A DNA stretch of 64,000 bases from Bacillus taeanensis (GTDB lineage Bacteria > Bacillota > Bacilli > Bacillales > UBA6769): assembly GCF_003318295.1 (NCBI RefSeq), contig NZ_QOCW01000007.1, positions 62,001-126,000 of the forward strand. The letters run 5' to 3'. Below, piece by piece: positions 56,776-64,000 of this stretch. The notes below the pieces were generated by a model. The model saw only the letters and a list, made by a program, of their open reading frames with translations, had not been told where the DNA came from and made no database searches. The translations under genes and the position numbers were made by a program. How positions within the stretch are numbered: position 1 is the stretch's first letter; each line of letters opens with the position of its first letter.

Positions 56776-57570
56776 GTGAAAACGATCGAACATCCTGAAA
56801 AAAAGCGTAACGTATTATCGAGCGGTAAGGTAATGGATCATATAAATACGGCATTAGAAAAAAAGCTGCCGTGTGCAGTTGTATCAGTTGGTGCGACTGA
56901 ATCTTTTGTAATGGCGCAGTATAGGGTGCTATTAGAAGAAGAGTTTATGAGCCATCCTGAAGCAAGGATTGCCAATCAAGGGATAAAAAGTGGATTTCAT
57001 CACCGAGGGATTCGTTTTCCAAACATAAAAGCTCGTGACGAACTAATCGATGCAGTGAAAAAGGCCCATATTATCGGCTATAATATAATTGTTTATGATA
57101 TGAATGCAGGTGAATTAACTGATAAAGTGTTTGAGGCATACAATATTTGTCCAAAATACGTATTTGAAGCGAACCTTCGAAGAGTGATAATGTTTTCACA
57201 GCAAAAGAAATTTGAAAAAATGTTAAGTGATAAGAAAATTCTTTTAATAAGTTCGATTGCCGAAGAAGCAAAGGATGCTTTGAATAAAAAGTGGAAAGAA
57301 AAATTGAATTTTAATATTGTAGGAACCATTCCAATTTATGAATATGAAGATATTCCAGAAGTGAAGCAGAAAATCGCAGCATATGATTTTGATTTATGTT
57401 TATTAGCAGCCGGAACAAACGCAGTTATTCTTGCTTCACACATTGCTGAAAAATATGGAAAAGTGGCGGTAGATATAGGCTCAGGTATGCAAAGTTTTAT
57501 TACGAATGAAATTGTAGAAGATACATGGCTAACATATGTAATAGGAATAGACCGAATTATGAACATGTAG
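56776..57570 (+). CDS. GT-D fold glycosyltransferase
   Basis: A 264-residue protein of the GT-D (former DUF1792) fold. Near the N-terminus is VVSVGATESFVMAQY in place of the usual GDGE-type motif, and later VAVDIGSGMQSFI. GT-D enzymes add glucose to glycoprotein glycans in other Firmicutes. The start is uncertain. The GTG used here touches AAGAAGGGG; the ideal spacing falls on an ATC three codons on; the first ATG is 57 bases downstream with a weak site. A CATAATATA (56736-56744) upstream matches a sigma-K -10, but CACA is only 14 bases before it. Confidence 0.7.
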   Translation: MKTIEHPEKKRNVLSSGKVMDHINTALEKKLPCAVVSVGATESFVMAQYRVLLEEEFMSHPEARIANQGIKSGFHHRGIRFPNIKARDELIDAVKKAHIIGYNIIVYDMNAGELTDKVFEAYNICPKYVFEANLRRVIMFSQQKKFEKMLSDKKILLISSIAEEAKDALNKKWKEKLNFNIVGTIPIYEYEDIPEVKQKIAAYDFDLCLLAAGTNAVILASHIAEKYGKVAVDIGSGMQSFITNEIVEDTWLTYVIGIDRIMNM

Positions 57571-57576
57571 GATGAC

Positions 57577-57618
57577 AAAAGGAAGCAAGCTCATTCTCCA
57601 AGATCTTGCTTCCTTTTG
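57577..57618. terminator. Bidirectional terminator between the GT-D and GT2 genes
   Basis: A perfect 13-base stem, AAAAGGAAGCAAG/CTTGCTTCCTTTT, with T tracts on both strands. It lies between convergent genes. Confidence 0.9.
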
Positions 57619-57641
57619 CATTCTCCTTTTTGAAAAGGTTT

Positions 57642-59135
57642 TTAGATTTTATCAATCGCTCGAAAAGCAGGGGTATAAAGTCCTTCCGTACCTTTTTGTT
57701 CGATTAATTCAGCTATGCAGCCGCTTAAATCTTTTATATATAATTGTGATAATTGATTTGAAGCTTTAAACGAATTTATATCTATGGGAATGTGATGTTT
57801 AATTGATTTTATTTTTAATTGATGGATTACAGCGAATGTGTATAATTTAAAAGGATTTGCTGTATGCTGCAGCCCTATTTTTTGAAGCGCATGTTTTGTT
57901 AACATAAACGGTGAAAACCATGGAAGCTGTAAAAGCGCTTTGTCTTGACGTAAACAGTATTGTAAATAGATATTTCCTAAATACGGTATGCTGTTTTTTT
58001 CATAAAGGTTTTTAATATACATAGTTGCCATATCATATGTTCCAGTCAATAAAGGTGAAAGCAGTTTAGATAAATCATCTATATATATTGAATAATCGGT
58101 ATTTAAAACAAGAAAATAGCGGTTTTTAAATAATTCTAGTAAAAGAGCTTCTTTTATTTCATGGTAAGTTAATTGAGAGAGGAAAAATACTTTTGTGTCA
58201 TCTTTATCAGTAATATATGTGTAATTATTTGAATTGAGATCAATGACAATAATATTATTAACAATTCCTTCATGACGAATTTTTTGAATGATTGGAAGTA
58301 AAGGCTTTTCAGAATTTGAAGTGAAAATAAGAGCGGCTGTTTGAAAATGTTTGGCGTCTTCATCAGGTAAGGGTGACTCTGTAACTTTTTGAGGAGAAGG
58401 TGATAGAGTTGGCGATTTTCCACTGAAAGAAGTGTGTTGAAAATCCATTTGTTGTTCTTTTTGTTGAAATAAAAATTTAAATGCTTTTAAATGGTCTCTC
58501 ATTACTAAATGAATAAGAGGGTCACTGCTGTTTCTTTTGTGTTTTTTATTTAGTTTGTGAAGCGGGACATAAGCTGATTTCTCAACATTCAAATAATTTA
58601 TTACTGCTTTTGTTAAAGCTAGTGGAGGAATGGCAAGTGATTTTTCACCTATAATTTCTAATGCTTTTCTGCTGATGGCGTGCGGTACATTTGTCATAGA
58701 AGAGCTTTCAAGATCGGGTCGGTTTAACATATTGTTTAATAATGATTTAGCACTGGACGTAATCATGTTTTGCTTTGTAATTGTTTTAGGATAAGCATTA
58801 AGAGCAATATCTATTTTTTTTTCATGAACAGCAGCAATAAAAGGTGTGAGCTGACCAGCTTGAATGACAAAATCACTATCAAGAAAAAGTAGGATATCTC
58901 CTTTAGCATGTTTAACGCCGATTGCTCTGCCAACGTCGTGTCCTAAAGGATCCTTATATAAAAGAACGGTTACATGGAAGCGTCTCGCAATTTTTTCCGT
59001 ATTGTCGGTTGAACCGTTAATTACGACAATAATTTCTAGATTATATTCTAATTTCGTTACTTCTTCGATTACTTCACCAATGGTATGTTCTTCATTACAT
59101 GCTGGTATAATAACAGAAACAAGCGGTGTTGTCAT
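57642..59135 (-). CDS. Tandem GT2-like glycosyltransferase
   Basis: A 497-residue protein. The first domain (about 1-220) is GT2: VSVIIPACNEEHTIGEVI, then ILLFLDSDFVIQ with the DxD. After a low-complexity linker (SGKSPTLSPSPQKV) a second, weaker GT-A-like domain follows (AALIFTSNSEKPLLPII ... YFLVLNTDYSIYIDDL), whose NTD replaces DxD. No membrane helix is seen. ATG is chosen because GGAGGGC lies nine bases upstream; a longer frame adds only a hydrophobic tail that has no site. It follows a DREDA gene by 75 bases on the same strand. Confidence 0.78.
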   Translation of the reverse strand: MTTPLVSVIIPACNEEHTIGEVIEEVTKLEYNLEIIVVINGSTDNTEKIARRFHVTVLLYKDPLGHDVGRAIGVKHAKGDILLFLDSDFVIQAGQLTPFIAAVHEKKIDIALNAYPKTITKQNMITSSAKSLLNNMLNRPDLESSSMTNVPHAISRKALEIIGEKSLAIPPLALTKAVINYLNVEKSAYVPLHKLNKKHKRNSSDPLIHLVMRDHLKAFKFLFQQKEQQMDFQHTSFSGKSPTLSPSPQKVTESPLPDEDAKHFQTAALIFTSNSEKPLLPIIQKIRHEGIVNNIIVIDLNSNNYTYITDKDDTKVFFLSQLTYHEIKEALLLELFKNRYFLVLNTDYSIYIDDLSKLLSPLLTGTYDMATMYIKNLYEKNSIPYLGNIYLQYCLRQDKALLQLPWFSPFMLTKHALQKIGLQHTANPFKLYTFAVIHQLKIKSIKHHIPIDINSFKASNQLSQLYIKDLSGCIAELIEQKGTEGLYTPAFRAIDKI

Positions 59136-59210
59136 TACAATAGCCCTCCAATATACAAAAAAGAAAATAAAAAAGGAACCACATAAAAGGAAAGGCTCCT
59201 TTCTCAATGA

Positions 59211-59507
59211 TTACGAAAAGTTTTCGTCTGCTTCAAGTTCAAGAATATTTTCAAGTTTAAATTGTAAAATCATTTCTTTTTTTATAACGTTTTTTAAAAC
59301 TTTTTCTACACTTCGGTTTATGGCAAGAAGCTGACGAATTGTAACCGTATCTTTTTGAACAGCTGTGTCTATTTTTTTTGCCTCAGCATTTAAAATATGA
59401 GATAGACTAATTTCTTCCATTGCGATTGAAACTAATAATAAATTGATCGCATCTTCTCTATCTAAGCGGGTAATTGAAAGAATTTTCTCTATATCTGGGA
59501 ATGACAA
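59211..59507 (-). CDS. Small helical protein of the DREDA family, copy 2
   Basis: A 98-residue helical protein, clearly a paralogue of the one at 53454-53765: DREDAINLLLVSIAMEE, HILNAEAKKI and AINRSVEKVLKNVIKKEM are shared nearly residue for residue. Start is TTG, seven bases after AAAGGAGG. The ATG further up would put the binding site inside the gene. A near-consensus sigma-K -10 lies 30 bases upstream. It is first gene of a unit with the tandem GT2 gene, which suggests the two products work together. Confidence 0.72.
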   Translation of the reverse strand: MSFPDIEKILSITRLDREDAINLLLVSIAMEEISLSHILNAEAKKIDTAVQKDTVTIRQLLAINRSVEKVLKNVIKKEMILQFKLENILELEADENFS

Positions 59508-59533
59508 TGCGGTTCCTCCTTTCATTGCTAATT

Positions 59534-59560
59534 TATCATATGTACATGACTAAAATTAGT
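59534..59560 (-). promoter_or_regulatory. Sigma-K-like promoter of DREDA copy 2 and the GT2 gene
   Basis: On the minus strand CATATGATA, a perfect CATAnnnTA, with TACT 15 bases before it (consensus spacing 16). Confidence 0.45.
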
Positions 59561-59601
59561 ATTGGCTTCAGCCTAAAGGAAGGGAAGATTGTATCAAATA
59601 G

Positions 59602-59645
59602 CAAAATGCTAAGCCAGGATGAAAAAGCTGCCTTAGCATTTTTTA
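59602..59645. terminator. Hairpin after ugd
   Basis: AAATGCTAAG and CTTAGCATTT pair across an 18-base loop, with T tracts on both strands. Confidence 0.75.
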
Positions 59646-59648
59646 GAG

Positions 59649-60929
59649 TTATTGATTCGCGATGCTTATATAAGTTAAACCGTTAGCTGTGACAGTTTTT
59701 GGACGAAGGCAATTACGCGTATCAAGCAGAAGCGATCCTTTCATTAAATTCTTCACTTTTTTCCAATTGATTTTTTGAAATTCTTGCCATTCTGTTGCAA
59801 TGATAATGGCATCACTATCTTTAATAGAATCATATAAATCGTTATGAAGCGTAAAGTTTGCTAGGGTAGGTTTACAGATTGGGTCATAGCCATGAACATC
59901 GATCTTTTTTTCGATAAGTTTATTAATAAGTGAAAGGGCAGGAGAGAAGCGCATATCATCTGTGTTTGGTTTAAAGGCAATCCCTAGCACTGTAATTCTC
60001 AAGTTTTGTTTTGACGGCAGGTTATAAAACAGTTTTTCTAAATAAAAATCAATTTGTGTATTGTTAACATCCTGAACAGCTTGTAATAGTGATGGAGAAA
60101 TATTTTTTTTAAAGGCAGATCGTTGTAAGGCGCTTATATCCTTTGGTAAACATGAGCCGCCATAGCCTAATCCAGATTTAAGAAAGTGATGGCCTATTCG
60201 TTTATCACTTCCTATTCCAAGTGCAACATCTTCAACATTAACACCATAAGCATCACAAATTCTTGAAAGTTCATTAATAAAGGAGATTTTTGTTGCTAAA
60301 AAGGCATTTGAAGCATATTTGATCATTTCAGCTCCCGACAAACTGGTAATAATATAAGGAGCATTAATGTTTCGATAAAGCTTCTGTATAATAGGAATCG
60401 GTTTAGTTCCATTTACACCAATTACAATCCGATCAGGGTGTAGTGTATCATAAAGAGCGGTGCCTTCCCGTAAAAACTCGGGATTAGAAACAACATCAAA
60501 TAACGAGGAATCGAGCCCTTTTTTTAGTAACGTACTGTGAATCCACTCATTTGTCCCCGGTGGAACCGTACTTTTTGTGACAATAATTTTATAAGAAGAA
60601 AGAGAGCGGCTAACATCTTCAATAACATGTTCTAAGTAGGAAAGGTTTGGTTCTCCATTTTCTTTTGGAGGTGTTCCTACTGTAATCATAATGATTTCAC
60701 TGTTCTCGAGGTTATTTTTGTTTGGAGTTGTAAAAACTAGTCGTTTTTTTTTCATGTTTTCCTGTATTAAGGCTTCTAAACCTTCTTCATAAATTGGACA
60801 TATTCCACTGTTAAGTGTAGAGATTTTCTTAGAATCGGTATCGATGCATACAACATGATGACCTAAATCAGATAACACAGCAGCAGTTGTCAATCCAACA
60901 TATCCTGCTCCAATAATCCCAACATTCAT
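59649..60929 (-). CDS. ugd: UDP-glucose 6-dehydrogenase
   Basis: A 426-residue dehydrogenase that makes UDP-glucuronate from UDP-glucose with two NAD+. The NAD fold is MNVGIIGAGYVGLTTAAVL, the catalytic cysteine is in GYGGSCLPKDISAL, and LGIAFKPNTDDMRFSPA marks the UDP-binding domain. ATG is chosen for the family N-terminus, with AAAGGAG eight bases upstream. Divergent from galU, its substrate supplier. Its leader carries the element also found before the CotS-like gene. Confidence 0.95.
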   Translation of the reverse strand: MNVGIIGAGYVGLTTAAVLSDLGHHVVCIDTDSKKISTLNSGICPIYEEGLEALIQENMKKKRLVFTTPNKNNLENSEIIMITVGTPPKENGEPNLSYLEHVIEDVSRSLSSYKIIVTKSTVPPGTNEWIHSTLLKKGLDSSLFDVVSNPEFLREGTALYDTLHPDRIVIGVNGTKPIPIIQKLYRNINAPYIITSLSGAEMIKYASNAFLATKISFINELSRICDAYGVNVEDVALGIGSDKRIGHHFLKSGLGYGGSCLPKDISALQRSAFKKNISPSLLQAVQDVNNTQIDFYLEKLFYNLPSKQNLRITVLGIAFKPNTDDMRFSPALSLINKLIEKKIDVHGYDPICKPTLANFTLHNDLYDSIKDSDAIIIATEWQEFQKINWKKVKNLMKGSLLLDTRNCLRPKTVTANGLTYISIANQ

Positions 60930-60968
60930 TATAAAAACTCCTTTCCAATCAATCATTTCAGCAGCTTA

Positions 60969-60995
60969 TATAGACTCACCTTAATGATTCGACAT
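60969..60995 (-). promoter_or_regulatory. Promoter-like element before ugd
   Basis: On the minus strand ATGTCGAATC ... GTGAGTCTATATAA, ending 40 bases before ugd. The plus-strand version matches the last two 13-bp units at 49072-49098 at 21 of 27 positions, and the TTATATAGAyTCAC edge matches the first unit there. The sigma factor is unclear. Confidence 0.4.
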
Positions 60996-61157
60996 CAACA
61001 TGATGTCCACAAATTAAGTTGAAGTTATATATATCGTATTTAAAGTTGGTTTATACGGTGCTAAAAATAAGGGTAGGCATTTGAGGTTTTTCATTAGGAC
61101 ATGTTCCTTCCCCATTATAGAATGAATAGATTGTAAAATTAAAAAGGGGGAAAAGTG

Positions 61158-61964
61158 GTGAAGAGGGTCAAAAAAGCAGTTATTCCCGCGGCAGGATATG
61201 GTACAAGAAGTCTTCCGATTACAAAAGTCTTACCAAAAGAAATGTTTCCTATAGCAGGAAAGCCGGCTATTCATTATATTGTAGAAGAAGCTGTTGCTTC
61301 AGGTATTGAAGAAGTATTAATTGTTGTTTCAAGAAATAAAAACATGATTCTTGATTATTTTGATCGTTCATTGGAGTTAGAAGCTTTTTTAACAGAAAAA
61401 AACAAACTGCATTTAATAGAAAAAACGAAAATTCCCTCCATTCATATTCAATTTGTGCGTCAGCCATATGCAAAAGGATTGGGGGATGCGATTTGGTTAG
61501 CAGAGCGTTTTGTTGGAAAGGAGCCATTTGCAGTGCTGCTTCCTGATGATATCCTCCTGTCGCAAAAAGAGCCGGCATTACAGCAGCTTATAAATGTTTA
61601 TGAAAATACTCAAGGTCATGTACTAGGTTTAAAGCAGGTAGAATATGAGAAGCTTCAAAACTACGGTGTAATCAATGGCAGTAAAATAAAAGACGATGAA
61701 TATAATATTAATGATATTATTGAAAAACCAAAAGAGTTTCCTCCTTCTAACTTAGCTGTTATCGGAAGGTATATATTGAATCCATCAATCTTTTCAGCAT
61801 TTAAACATATAAGTCCAGGAGTCGGGGGAGAAATGCAGTTAACAGATGCCATTAAACACTTATTAAAAGACGAAAGTGTGTTTGGAAAAGAGCTTTTGGT
61901 AGATCGGTACGATATTGGTAATTCGAAAGACTATCTAAAGATCATTAACAAAATGAGTGAATAA
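61158..61964 (+). CDS. galU: UTP-glucose-1-phosphate uridylyltransferase
   Basis: A 268-residue GalU that makes UDP-glucose. The N-terminal nucleotide motif is VIPAAGYGTRSLPITKVLPKEMFPI. The catalytic-site parts GDAIWLAERFVG, LLPDDILLS and the end DIGNSKDYLKI are typical. Two GTG starts sit side by side; the second is seven bases after AAAGGGGG and is used. Together with ugd it supplies UDP-glucose and UDP-glucuronate for the glycosyltransferases nearby. Confidence 0.95.
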   Translation: MKRVKKAVIPAAGYGTRSLPITKVLPKEMFPIAGKPAIHYIVEEAVASGIEEVLIVVSRNKNMILDYFDRSLELEAFLTEKNKLHLIEKTKIPSIHIQFVRQPYAKGLGDAIWLAERFVGKEPFAVLLPDDILLSQKEPALQQLINVYENTQGHVLGLKQVEYEKLQNYGVINGSKIKDDEYNINDIIEKPKEFPPSNLAVIGRYILNPSIFSAFKHISPGVGGEMQLTDAIKHLLKDESVFGKELLVDRYDIGNSKDYLKIINKMSE

Positions 61965-61976
61965 AAATTGTTGTCA

Positions 61977-62024
61977 AAAGTCTTGAGGGAGAGAAGTGTA
62001 CTCTCATTTAAGGCTTTTATTTTT
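61977..62024 (+). terminator. Terminator after galU
   Basis: AAAAGTCTT/AAGGCTTTT with an inner GAGAG/CTCTC, then ATTTTTG. Confidence 0.7.
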
Positions 62025-62103
62025 GCAAACTTTTAAACATGTCTTTTATAAGGTCGTGCATAACATAATTATAGAAAGTAATTGCAGATGGAGGGGATCG
62101 AAA

Positions 62104-62616
62104 GTGACGAATAAAAATCATCAATTGAAAAAAAGCACGCCTTTAATGTATATTGCCAATCAAAAAATTCAACCGGCCGCTGTTAATGTTCAGCAGGTGT
62201 ATCATATTTACAAAACGGGTGAAGAAAAACAAGAGAAAGTAAATGAAGTGTTAGATGAATTTGAGGAAGAGGTTGCTCAAAAAAGCGGAAAAGGAAACGA
62301 AAGTGTTTCAGAAGCAAAATCTAGTGAACTAAAAAAGGATGAAAAACAACGTATTCCTATACAAAAATCGGTCGGAAAGCAAAGAAATAAAAAGCCTTTT
62401 AAAAAACTAAATATAACAGATAAATTGAACTTTTTAAATAGTTTTCCAACTTTTATCCCGAAGCCTGAATGTGAGATTATTACCATTGCTTCTAGCTATA
62501 AGGGACGTGTGATCGCTGTAAAAGATGGAAAAATAACAATTCAATTAACTGAAAGCGAAAAGGAAGTGTTCGTTAACTCAAGTGACATTCTTTCTATTAA
62601 TATCTTGACTATTTAG
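62104..62616 (+). CDS. cotO: Spore coat protein CotO
   Basis: A 170-residue CotO-family coat protein (YjbX), which in B. subtilis acts with CotH in late coat assembly and encasement. The N-terminal KKSTPLMYIANQKIQPA and the conserved C-terminal domain (LNITDKLNFLNSFPTFIPKP to FVNSSDILSINI) are intact, with a charged, variable middle. Start is GTG, five bases after GGAGGGGATC. A CATAACATA (62059-62067) upstream matches the sigma-K -10, but AC is 19 bases before it. In B. subtilis it lies next to fabI. Confidence 0.88.
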   Translation: MTNKNHQLKKSTPLMYIANQKIQPAAVNVQQVYHIYKTGEEKQEKVNEVLDEFEEEVAQKSGKGNESVSEAKSSELKKDEKQRIPIQKSVGKQRNKKPFKKLNITDKLNFLNSFPTFIPKPECEIITIASSYKGRVIAVKDGKITIQLTESEKEVFVNSSDILSINILTI

Positions 62617-62632
62617 CTTCCCAAGCTGCCCA

Positions 62633-62661
62633 AACATTGCCTGAATGATCTGCATAAACTA
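62633..62661 (+). promoter_or_regulatory. Sigma-K promoter of the 73-residue gene
   Basis: AACA, exactly 16 bases, CATAAACTA. Every consensus position of mACm-N16-CATAnnnTA is met. Confidence 0.75.
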
Positions 62662-62701
62662 AAGCGATTATATAAATGACAAAATAGGAGGGGCAACACA
62701 C

Positions 62702-62923
62702 ATGTCGAATGGTAAACGTAAACCAAAGGTTATTCATGTTGATAAAGTGATTATAAAAGCTAATAAAGTTATTATCGTAGATGAAGAAAAAAAAGATGAT
62801 CGTAAGGCGGATAGTTGGGGATTTTTTAGACCAGTAGAACGGGAAGAAAGCAGTTCTGAATCTTTAAGTGAAGAATCAAGTGATGAGAAGAAAGAAGAGG
62901 GTAAAGGCTGGTCTTGGGTGTAA
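62702..62923 (+). CDS. Small spore-coat-associated candidate
   Basis: A 73-residue protein. The first part alternates hydrophobic and charged residues (KVIHVDKVIIKANKVIIVDEE), suggesting a short beta structure. WGFFRP follows, then a serine/glutamate-rich stretch (EESSSESLSEESSDEKKEE) and GWSWV at the end. GGAGGGGC precedes the ATG. The perfect sigma-K promoter and the cotO neighbour make a coat protein likely. The serine-rich tail could be a kinase target, which is speculation. Family not named. Confidence 0.7.
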   Translation: MSNGKRKPKVIHVDKVIIKANKVIIVDEEKKDDRKADSWGFFRPVEREESSSESLSEESSDEKKEEGKGWSWV

Positions 62924-62947
62924 CCTTTTTAGTATAGGAAGTAGAAG

Positions 62948-62999
62948 AAGAGTAAAGACAGTGCACAGCAGTGTCCTTACTCTTTCTTATTATCTTTTT
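62948..62999. terminator. Bidirectional terminator after the coat genes
   Basis: AAGAGTAAaGACA and TGTCcTTACTCTT pair, then TCTTATTATCTTTTT. It lies between convergent genes. Confidence 0.82.
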
Positions 63000-63031
63000 A
63001 GCTTCAGCAGCTTCCATTTCGATTGGTCGGA

Positions 63032-63547
63032 TTACTTTTCTCCTTCAAGTAAAAATGTTTCATAGACAGTCCAGGAACCGTTTTCAAGTTGATAGAGCAG
63101 TTGAAAGCGGTCAATTGTTTCCTCGAAATGAATATCCATCATTTTAAGGCTTTCTAATACATCATGATGTTCTTCATCTGAAAGTTTTTGGCCAATTGTA
63201 AGATGAGGGACGAAAGCATATTCACGTTCTGTCTTTAATCGGTCGGCATAAAGCTTTTCATGCAGATTTTGAAGGATTTCATTTTGTTTCAGTTTTAGAT
63301 AAATTACGTTATTAACTGGATGAAAGGAACTAATTTTATAAACATTAATCGAAAAAGGAGCGACGTTTTTAGCGATGGTTCTTAGTTCTTGTACAATCGT
63401 TTTAATTTCATCTTCCGAGGCTTCAAACCCCGTTTTTACGGTAATGTGTGGAGGTATTAACGCGTAATTCGGATCATAGCGTTTTCGGTATGAATTTGCA
63501 AAGTCCTGCAGTTTTTTTGATGGAAAAATAGCAACTCCATATTTCAT
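63032..63547 (-). CDS. yjcG: YjcG, 2H phosphoesterase superfamily
   Basis: A 171-residue protein of the 2'-5' RNA ligase-like (2H) superfamily. The two catalytic HxT motifs are [10 protein letters not shown] and VPHLTIGQK. The RNA or nucleotide substrate is not known. AGGAGGGA precedes the ATG. It precedes yjcH on the complement in the reading direction from yjcH, as in B. subtilis. Confidence 0.93.
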   Translation of the reverse strand: MKYGVAIFPSKKLQDFANSYRKRYDPNYALIPPHITVKTGFEASEDEIKTIVQELRTIAKNVAPFSINVYKISSFHPVNNVIYLKLKQNEILQNLHEKLYADRLKTEREYAFVPHLTIGQKLSDEEHHDVLESLKMMDIHFEETIDRFQLLYQLENGSWTVYETFLLEGEK

Positions 63548-63641
63548 TGAATAGTCCCTCCTAAAATTTAAAATGAATAGAAAAAATTTTGACAGTAAGT
63601 ATATTATAGCAAATTTTGGCTTACTTTTATATGGTGTTTAC

Positions 63642-64000
63642 TTACTTAAGGTAATGAAGTTCAAGCGCTCGTTTTAAATCAGGCTGCCAGTATTTCCATG
63701 TATGATCGCCCTCAAACTCTTCATAAAAATAATGGAACTCTTTCTTATTAATTACAGCTTTCAATTCTCGATTTGGTGTTAAAAAGTCTTTTGTGCTGTG
63801 ATTGGTTGTTTTAACAGCTGTTTCTTTCATCCCAATCACATGATAAATTGAGAGAGACGCTGATGTATGACTATTTTTAACTTTATTAATGACAGTTTCA
63901 TCGACATAAGGTGACTGCATGATTACGTTGCTGAATGTATGCGGATAGGTTAGTGCTGTTAATAAAGAAACAGTTGCTCCTAGTGAATCACCAATAAGCG
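63642..64000 (-). CDS. yjcH: YjcH esterase, partial (C-terminal part)
   Basis: The frame stays open to the window end, so the N-terminus is outside. About 119 codons are visible. The nucleophile elbow GDSLGAT (GxSxG) of an alpha/beta-hydrolase of the esterase D/enterochelin-esterase-like type lies near the cut. The late histidine motif FEGDHTWKYWQ carries the catalytic base. It is upstream of yjcG on the same strand, as in B. subtilis. Confidence 0.88.
   Translation of the reverse strand, partial: LIGDSLGATVSLLTALTYPHTFSNVIMQSPYVDETVINKVKNSHTSASLSIYHVIGMKETAVKTTNHSTKDFLTPNRELKAVINKKEFHYFYEEFEGDHTWKYWQPDLKRALELHYLK

Overview
The window comes from a low-GC, endospore-forming Bacillaceae chromosome. 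The evidence is a series of blocks in the gene order known from Bacillus: ymdB-spoVS, miaB-ricA-cotE-mutS-mutL-miaA-hfq, spoVK-hflX-ynbB-glnR-glnA, lexA/yneA-yneB-ynzC-tkt, and the yjb block (yjbC-spx-terC-mecA-cls-coiA-pepF-spxH-yjbI-yjbK-yjbL-relQ-nadK-yjbO-prpE ... yjbQ), followed by fabI, cotO and yjcG-yjcH. Many ribosome binding sites are strong, and TTG or GTG starts are frequent, as is usual in this group. The genus cannot be fixed from the sequence alone.

Layout. 0-17 kb: partial ymdB, sigma-H-type spoVS, a dipeptidase, a two-subunit 2-oxoacid:ferredoxin oxidoreductase, tRNA modification (miaB, miaA), ricA, the coat morphogen gene cotE followed by a phage-type amidoligase, mismatch repair (mutS, mutL), hfq, a tyrosine-recombinase-like gene with a damaged active site, and a DUF4349 lipoprotein. 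17-27.5 kb: spoVK, hflX, ynbB, the GlnR-controlled glnR-glnA operon, divergent lexA and the SOS operon yneA-yneB-ynzC with three LexA boxes, and tkt. 27.9-47.3 kb: the yjb block, covering disulfide stress (spx, spxH, mecA), membrane lipid (cls), competence (coiA, frameshifted), peptidase (pepF), (p)ppGpp (relQ), NAD kinase and prpE, with rodA, mgtE and yjbQ inserted or following.

47.3-62.1 kb is the accessory region. It begins with a 5'-truncated fabI and ends at cotO, two genes that are neighbours in B. subtilis. Between them lie five glycosyltransferase genes (one a two-domain fusion), three kinase-like genes of different folds (APH/CotS-like, HipA-like, eukaryotic-type-like), UDP-glucose and UDP-glucuronate synthesis (galU, ugd), and a family of small helical proteins. 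Several of these genes carry sigma-K-like promoter sequences. I infer a mother-cell system that builds and decorates a spore-surface glycan or glycoprotein.

62.1-64 kb: cotO, a small coat-associated candidate with a very good sigma-K promoter, and yjcG and yjcH, the latter cut by the window end.
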